A stretch of DNA of 9,063 bases from Chloroflexota bacterium. Lineage in GTDB: Bacteria; Chloroflexota; Dehalococcoidia; UBA1151; UBA1328. Below the pieces are notes generated by a model. It saw nothing but the letters and a program-made list of their open reading frames with translations, was not told the origin of the DNA and searched no databases. This document shows positions 6,021 to 9,063 of the stretch, piece after piece; position 1 is the stretch's first letter; every line of letters starts with the position of its first letter. The stretch lies in the NCBI GenBank assembly GCA_002687335.1, contig NYZY01000012.1, forward strand, positions 1 to 9,063. Direction: 5' to 3'. The translations under genes were made by a program, and so were the position numbers.

Positions 6021-6054
6021 TGCAATGCTCAGAGACCCGCTGATCACCATTGCA
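6021..6054. repeat. Inverted repeat at the convergent ktrB/dnaN ends
   Basis: TGCAATG (6021-6027) and CATTGCA (6048-6054) are exact reverse complements; inside them TCAG (6029-6032) can pair with CTGA (6040-6043) around a seven-base loop. The structure spans the dnaN stop codon and follows ktrB by 62 bases. Its place between convergent genes fits a shared transcript-end structure, but there is no T-run on either side, so a classical bidirectional terminator is not supported. Confidence 0.35.
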
Positions 6055-7177
6055 CAAACATTGGCATCACTACGTGCGTGTAACCCTCATGATTAGCTGA
6101 TCTGAACACACCAGGACTAGATGGCGTAGTAGTCTCAAGAACAACTTCTTTGCCACTCAAAACATTCAACACATCCATCAAGAATTTACTATTGAACGCC
6201 ACTTTGGTCTCATCACCATCGACACCAGCGTCTAACTCATTCTCATTAGAGCCTACTTCTTCCGCTCGTGAAATGACTTTCACTACCCCAGAGGCATCAC
6301 CATCGCCTGGATTAACAATCACCCTGATGATCCCACTACCGTCCCGTGCGAATATCGATGCAGCTCTGGTCGCCTGAACCATGCCGGCAAGATCGATTGT
6401 AGCTTTCGTGCCCCAGCTAGTTGGAATCAGCTTCTCATAATCTGGGAATGTTCCCTGGACGAGAGCGGTCACAACTTCTGACGTGTCAAGGCGGAACTTA
6501 GCTGATCGGCCATCGCCGTCTATGGATAATTCAACACTTGACGACCCATCACCAAGCAAACGCTCCACCTCCGCTAATGTCTTAGCAGGTACTATCACAC
6601 CTACTTCAGCGTTCACCGGAGCGTCCAACTTACCGCTTTCAACCGCTAAGCGAAATCCATCAGCAGCAGCAAGCGTAAACGTATCACCAGCAAGTTCAAC
6701 TTTTACGCCAGTGAGGACTGGCCTTGAATCATCGGTTGCCGCCGCCAACACGACGCGCTCAAGGGCACCCCTGAACGTATCCGCAGGAATTGTGACCGAT
6801 GAACCGCCATCAACTGTCGGAATCGGAGGGAATTCTTCTGATGCAATTCCATTTATTTCTCCGTTAAATTTATCGCAGGTCACAACAACGCCAACTGGTT
6901 CATTTTTGAACTCAATATCCACTGTCTGCCCTGGCAATGAATTAACAAAATCAGTGAACATCCTTGCAGGAACGGTTACTCTGCCCTCGCCTTCGATTTG
7001 GGCCCCAATCCAAGTGCTTATAGAAATCTCGGTATTTGTAGCCGTCAGTTTCAATTGACCGTCATCACCTTCAAGCAGCACGTTCTGTGTCACCGGCAAA
7101 GTGGCACGCGCTGCAACTGCCCGACTGACATTAGCCAGACCGCGACTAAGGTTTTCTCGAAGGCAAGTTACCTGCAT
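6044..7177 (-). CDS. dnaN: DNA polymerase III beta subunit (sliding clamp)
   Basis: A 377-residue sliding clamp. As a ring dimer around DNA it tethers the replicative polymerase and partner proteins. The three-domain layout is complete. Domain I is about 1-120 with LPVTQNVLLEG (27-37). Domain II is about 125-245 with ATDDSRPVLTGV (147-158) and AADGFRLAV (171-179). Domain III is about 250-377 with FPDYEKLIP (244-252) at its entry, FNSKFLMDVL (328-337) and the C-terminal VMPM (370-373) typical of clamps. The length is close to the 366-residue E. coli clamp. ATG at 7177 is chosen over a frame opening at 7252: AGAGGA lies 5 bases upstream, the family's N-terminal strand starts here, and the predicted -10 is downstream of the longer start. 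dnaN stands apart from any dnaA or recF here, being flanked by convergent ktrB and divergent larB. Confidence 0.97.
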   Translation of the reverse strand: MQVTCLRENLSRGLANVSRAVAARATLPVTQNVLLEGDDGQLKLTATNTEISISTWIGAQIEGEGRVTVPARMFTDFVNSLPGQTVDIEFKNEPVGVVVTCDKFNGEINGIASEEFPPIPTVDGGSSVTIPADTFRGALERVVLAAATDDSRPVLTGVKVELAGDTFTLAAADGFRLAVESGKLDAPVNAEVGVIVPAKTLAEVERLLGDGSSSVELSIDGDGRSAKFRLDTSEVVTALVQGTFPDYEKLIPTSWGTKATIDLAGMVQATRAASIFARDGSGIIRVIVNPGDGDASGVVKVISRAEEVGSNENELDAGVDGDETKVAFNSKFLMDVLNVLSGKEVVLETTTPSSPGVFRSANHEGYTHVVMPMFVQW

Positions 7178-7182
7178 ACTGA

Positions 7183-7188
7183 TCCTCT
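7183..7188 (-). promoter_or_regulatory. dnaN ribosome binding site deciding the start
   Basis: AGAGGA on the minus strand lies 5 bases before the ATG at 7177. It selects the 377-residue clamp over an in-frame extension of 25 residues beginning at 7252. Confidence 0.75.
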
Positions 7189-7235
7189 CAGTTGTCATTG
7201 AAGATGAAGCGCTAATACTCAATGTATGGTGTCGC

Positions 7236-7265
7236 AGTATATGTACGACCATAACGTTTGGTCAA
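7236..7265 (-). promoter_or_regulatory. Sigma70-type promoter of dnaN
   Basis: On the minus strand TTGACC (7265-7260, five of six consensus bases) is followed after 18 bases by TATACT (7241-7236, five of six). Transcription would start near 7229, giving a leader of about 50 bases before the ATG at 7177. This is the best promoter-like sequence in the window. Confidence 0.65.
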
Positions 7266-7396
7266 TTTGAGGCCGCCTACATTACACAGCGATTTATCAT
7301 GATGAAAATCAGGGATAAAATGCTCACACCTCTTAAGTTTCTGAAATTCACAATATTAGCTATACAACAAAAAATATACACGCAAGTCATACACCA

Positions 7397-8158
7397 ATGA
7401 GCAATTCGAAAATAAGTGAAGTTCTAGAACGACTCTCAAATGGAGAAATATCGGTCGAACAAGCCGCTGCAGAATTAAGCCTAACTACCCCGATAAATGA
7501 TCTTGAATTTGCAACAGTAGACCATCAGCGAAGTGAACGAATCGGATTTCCAGAAGTTGTATATGGTCTAAGTAAAACGCCAAAGGACACAGCTGACATT
7601 GCGGAACGTATTTTCGCCAAGGAAGGTGTGGTCTTGGTAACAAAATCTTCCAAACAAGCGTTCAAAATACTATCCCAAACAGTCCCTGAAGCCGTTTGGG
7701 AAGAAAGAGCACAAGCGATTTGGGCCGATCGGCGCGAGGAAAAAGATCTGATCCCGGGCGTTGCGGTAGTTGCGGCCGGAACTTCCGACTTGCCGATTGC
7801 CAACGAGGCAGTTCTCACAGCAACGCTTATGGGTTGTGATGTCAACCTGATAACCGACGTAGGCGTCGCGGGCCTGCATAGACTCTCAAATCGAATGAAC
7901 GAACTCAATAGCGCCAAGGTCATCATAGTCGTGGCCGGCATGGAAGGAGCACTTCCTAGTGTTGTGGGAGGACTTGTACGCGTCCCGGTTATCGCACTGC
8001 CCACGTCTGTAGGCTATGGAGCCAGTCTAAGTGGCGTAGCTGCGCTGCTGGCGATGTTGAACTCCTGCGCACCCGGAGTATCAGTCGTCAACATAGATAA
8101 CGGTTTCGGCGCAGGCTATCAGGCGGCGTCGATCGTTGGCGCAACTTGGAAAGATTAA
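7397..8158 (+). CDS. larB: LarB, nickel-pincer cofactor biosynthesis (P2CMN synthase)
   Basis: A 253-residue LarB. The enzyme carboxylates the pyridine ring of nicotinic acid adenine dinucleotide and hydrolyses the phosphoanhydride, giving pyridinium-3,5-biscarboxylic acid mononucleotide, the first step of nickel-pincer nucleotide synthesis. The N-terminal helix-turn (EVLERLSNGEISVEQA) is followed by GFPEVVYGLSKT (50-61). A PurE/AIRC-like domain then shows AGTSDLPIANEA (127-138), GMEGALPSVVGGL (181-193), PTSVGYG (202-208) and NSCAPGV with NIDNGFGAG (232-240). Cys224 matches the conserved cysteine (Cys221 in the Lactiplantibacillus enzyme) reported to form a transient bond to the pyridine ring. 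Length and motifs indicate a complete gene. ATG at 7397 is used although no Shine-Dalgarno is visible. larC, larE and a LarA-type racemase are not in the window; the next gene is a nucleoside hydrolase. The 219-base gap to dnaN must hold its promoter, where only weak TATACA elements (7361 and 7375) are seen. Confidence 0.95.
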   Translation: MSNSKISEVLERLSNGEISVEQAAAELSLTTPINDLEFATVDHQRSERIGFPEVVYGLSKTPKDTADIAERIFAKEGVVLVTKSSKQAFKILSQTVPEAVWEERAQAIWADRREEKDLIPGVAVVAAGTSDLPIANEAVLTATLMGCDVNLITDVGVAGLHRLSNRMNELNSAKVIIVVAGMEGALPSVVGGLVRVPVIALPTSVGYGASLSGVAALLAMLNSCAPGVSVVNIDNGFGAGYQAASIVGATWKD

Positions 8159-8202
8159 CTGACTGCAAAATGTCACAGGCGTGGCACGGGGGTATTTAGT
8201 CA

Positions 8203-8231
8203 TTGACGAAGCGCAAGTTCCTCAATTAATT
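8203..8231 (+). promoter_or_regulatory. Weak candidate promoter for the nucleoside hydrolase gene
   Basis: TTGACG (five of six bases of the -35 consensus) is followed after 17 bases by TTAATT, a poor -10 (three of six). It lies in the 140-base larB to nucleoside hydrolase gap, about 70 bases before the ATG. The -35 is good and the -10 poor, so readthrough from larB is equally possible. Confidence 0.22.
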
Positions 8232-8298
8232 ATTCACTAGTTCATTTTTCAGTGTAGGCATATCTTTAGAAACCTAGGACATTCAGGTATTCCAAAAT

Positions 8299-9063
8299 AT
8301 GAGTGGGCGAAAAATCAAAATACTTTTTGATACTGATATAGGTTCAGATTTGGATGACGCTGTCGCTTTGGCTTACCTATTAGCAGAGCCACGATGTGAT
8401 TTGTTGGGAATAACCACCGTATCCGGAGATGTCCTGATGCGCGCTAGACTCGCAAGCGTTTTATGCAAAACAGCACAAAAGGATATCCCTATAAGGATCG
8501 GATCAAGCGATCGCGTTGATGGACCTACCAGACAACCAATGGTGCCCCAGAATAGGGTTCTAACGGAGTGGGACCATGATTCTAATTTCAGTGATCAGAG
8601 CGCCAATGAATTTATAGCTAGTACAGTAAGAAGTAACCCAGGTGAAATTGTTTTGTTAGCCGTCGGTCCGTTGACTAACATAGCGCAACTATTCGTAGAT
8701 CATCCTGACGTACCACCGCTTTTGAAATCACTCCAAATTATGGGTGGTAGATTTATGGAATCGGACGAATTGCCTGCATCTGAATGGAACATTCACTGTG
8801 ATCCTGCAGCCGCAGAGATCGTGTACGGCGCTGACGTTCAATTACATACATCTATAGGACTGGATGTGACCTATCAGGTCGTAATGGACTCCATGCAGGT
8901 AAAAGGACGGTTTCAACACCCATTACTCACGCCTGTCTATGAAATGTCCAAAATTTGGTTCGAGGATCGACCATTACTCAGATTTCATGATCCATTAGCC
9001 GCTGTAGCTATTTTTGATCCTTCTGTGTGTGATTACACCACAGGCACGATAACTGTAAAAAGA
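8299..9063 (+). CDS. Nucleoside hydrolase (IunH/RihB-like family), 3' end missing
   Basis: The first 255 residues of an inosine/uridine-preferring nucleoside hydrolase family enzyme, which cleaves the N-glycosidic bond of ribonucleosides to free base and ribose. The calcium-binding start motif is DTDIGSDLDDA (11-21), a common variant of DTDPGxDDA with two extra residues. GITTVSGD (37-44), LLAVGPLTNIA (119-129), MGGRF (148-152), the EWNIHCDPAAAEIV block (162-175) and HDPLAAVAIFDPS (230-242) follow in family order; D231 corresponds to the late calcium-ligand Asp. Family members are usually about 300-320 residues, so roughly 50-60 residues lie beyond the window. The start is ATG with CAGGT about 10 bases upstream. 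It follows larB by 140 bases on the same strand and may be a separate unit. Base specificity cannot be told from what is visible. Confidence 0.93.
   Translation, partial: MSGRKIKILFDTDIGSDLDDAVALAYLLAEPRCDLLGITTVSGDVLMRARLASVLCKTAQKDIPIRIGSSDRVDGPTRQPMVPQNRVLTEWDHDSNFSDQSANEFIASTVRSNPGEIVLLAVGPLTNIAQLFVDHPDVPPLLKSLQIMGGRFMESDELPASEWNIHCDPAAAEIVYGADVQLHTSIGLDVTYQVVMDSMQVKGRFQHPLLTPVYEMSKIWFEDRPLLRFHDPLAAVAIFDPSVCDYTTGTITVKR

Noticed and set aside
5959..6054. Bidirectional intrinsic terminator between ktrB and dnaN
   Set aside because: The inverted repeat is real but lacks a T-run on either side, so it is reported only as a repeat.
6483..7058. 191-codon plus-strand open frame opposite dnaN
   Set aside because: It is antisense to a well-conserved clamp gene, its Ser/Thr/Pro-rich product has no domain pattern, and it follows from the codon use of dnaN.
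7178..7252. 25-residue N-terminal extension of DnaN starting at 7252
   Set aside because: The good ribosome binding site, the family N-terminus and the promoter position all support the ATG at 7177.
7178..7396. Replication origin or DnaA boxes next to dnaN
   Set aside because: No TTATNCACA-like 9-mers on either strand and no AT-rich repeat array.
7525..8004. 159-codon minus-strand open frame opposite larB
   Set aside because: It lies wholly within the conserved larB gene, and its Ser/Thr/Pro-rich composition is typical of an antisense shadow.

Overview
The window holds eight protein-coding genes on ordinary chromosomal DNA of moderate GC content. I see no mobile element, CRISPR array, rRNA or tRNA. 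The gene set suggests a free-living bacterium of the Chloroflexota, possibly the marine SAR202/Dehalococcoidia group. It combines an enolase-superfamily (MR/MLE) dehydratase-type gene with RraA-like and DHDPS-like partners, a lipoprotein with a thioredoxin fold and a CxxxxC motif, and frequent TTG starts. This placement rests on recalled family resemblance, not on a search, and is only moderately certain.

Left part (1-2500, minus strand): a compact catabolic-looking operon. Transcription runs right to left: a DHDPS/NAL-family protein, then an RraA-like aldolase/lyase-fold protein, then an enolase-superfamily enzyme cut by the window edge. Gaps are 75 and 47 bases and each gene has a recognisable ribosome binding site. 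The combination fits breakdown of a hydroxy-acid or sugar-acid type substrate. However, the DHDPS-like member lacks the Schiff-base lysine and the catalytic tyrosine, and the enolase has K-M-D where K-x-K is usual, so the chemistry cannot be read from family names.

Middle (2501-4308): a divergent regulatory gap with an inverted repeat, then a lipoprotein carrying a beta-sandwich-like N-terminal half and a thioredoxin-like C-terminal half. A small membrane-anchored or secreted protein on the opposite strand overlaps its 3' end by 4 bases. The 339-base gap before ktrB holds repeated TCATAA boxes, a possible 31-codon hydrophobic small ORF and a perfect 8-bp hairpin.

Right part (4309-9063): a KtrB/TrkH-type potassium translocation subunit on the plus strand, convergent with dnaN (DNA polymerase III sliding clamp) on the minus strand. 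dnaN has a clear sigma70-type promoter and its translation start can be fixed. Divergent from dnaN is larB (nickel-pincer nucleotide cofactor synthesis), followed by a nucleoside hydrolase cut by the right edge. These are mostly housekeeping or stand-alone genes rather than one system. The most unusual content is the active-site-altered DHDPS homologue in the left operon and the leader region of ktrB.
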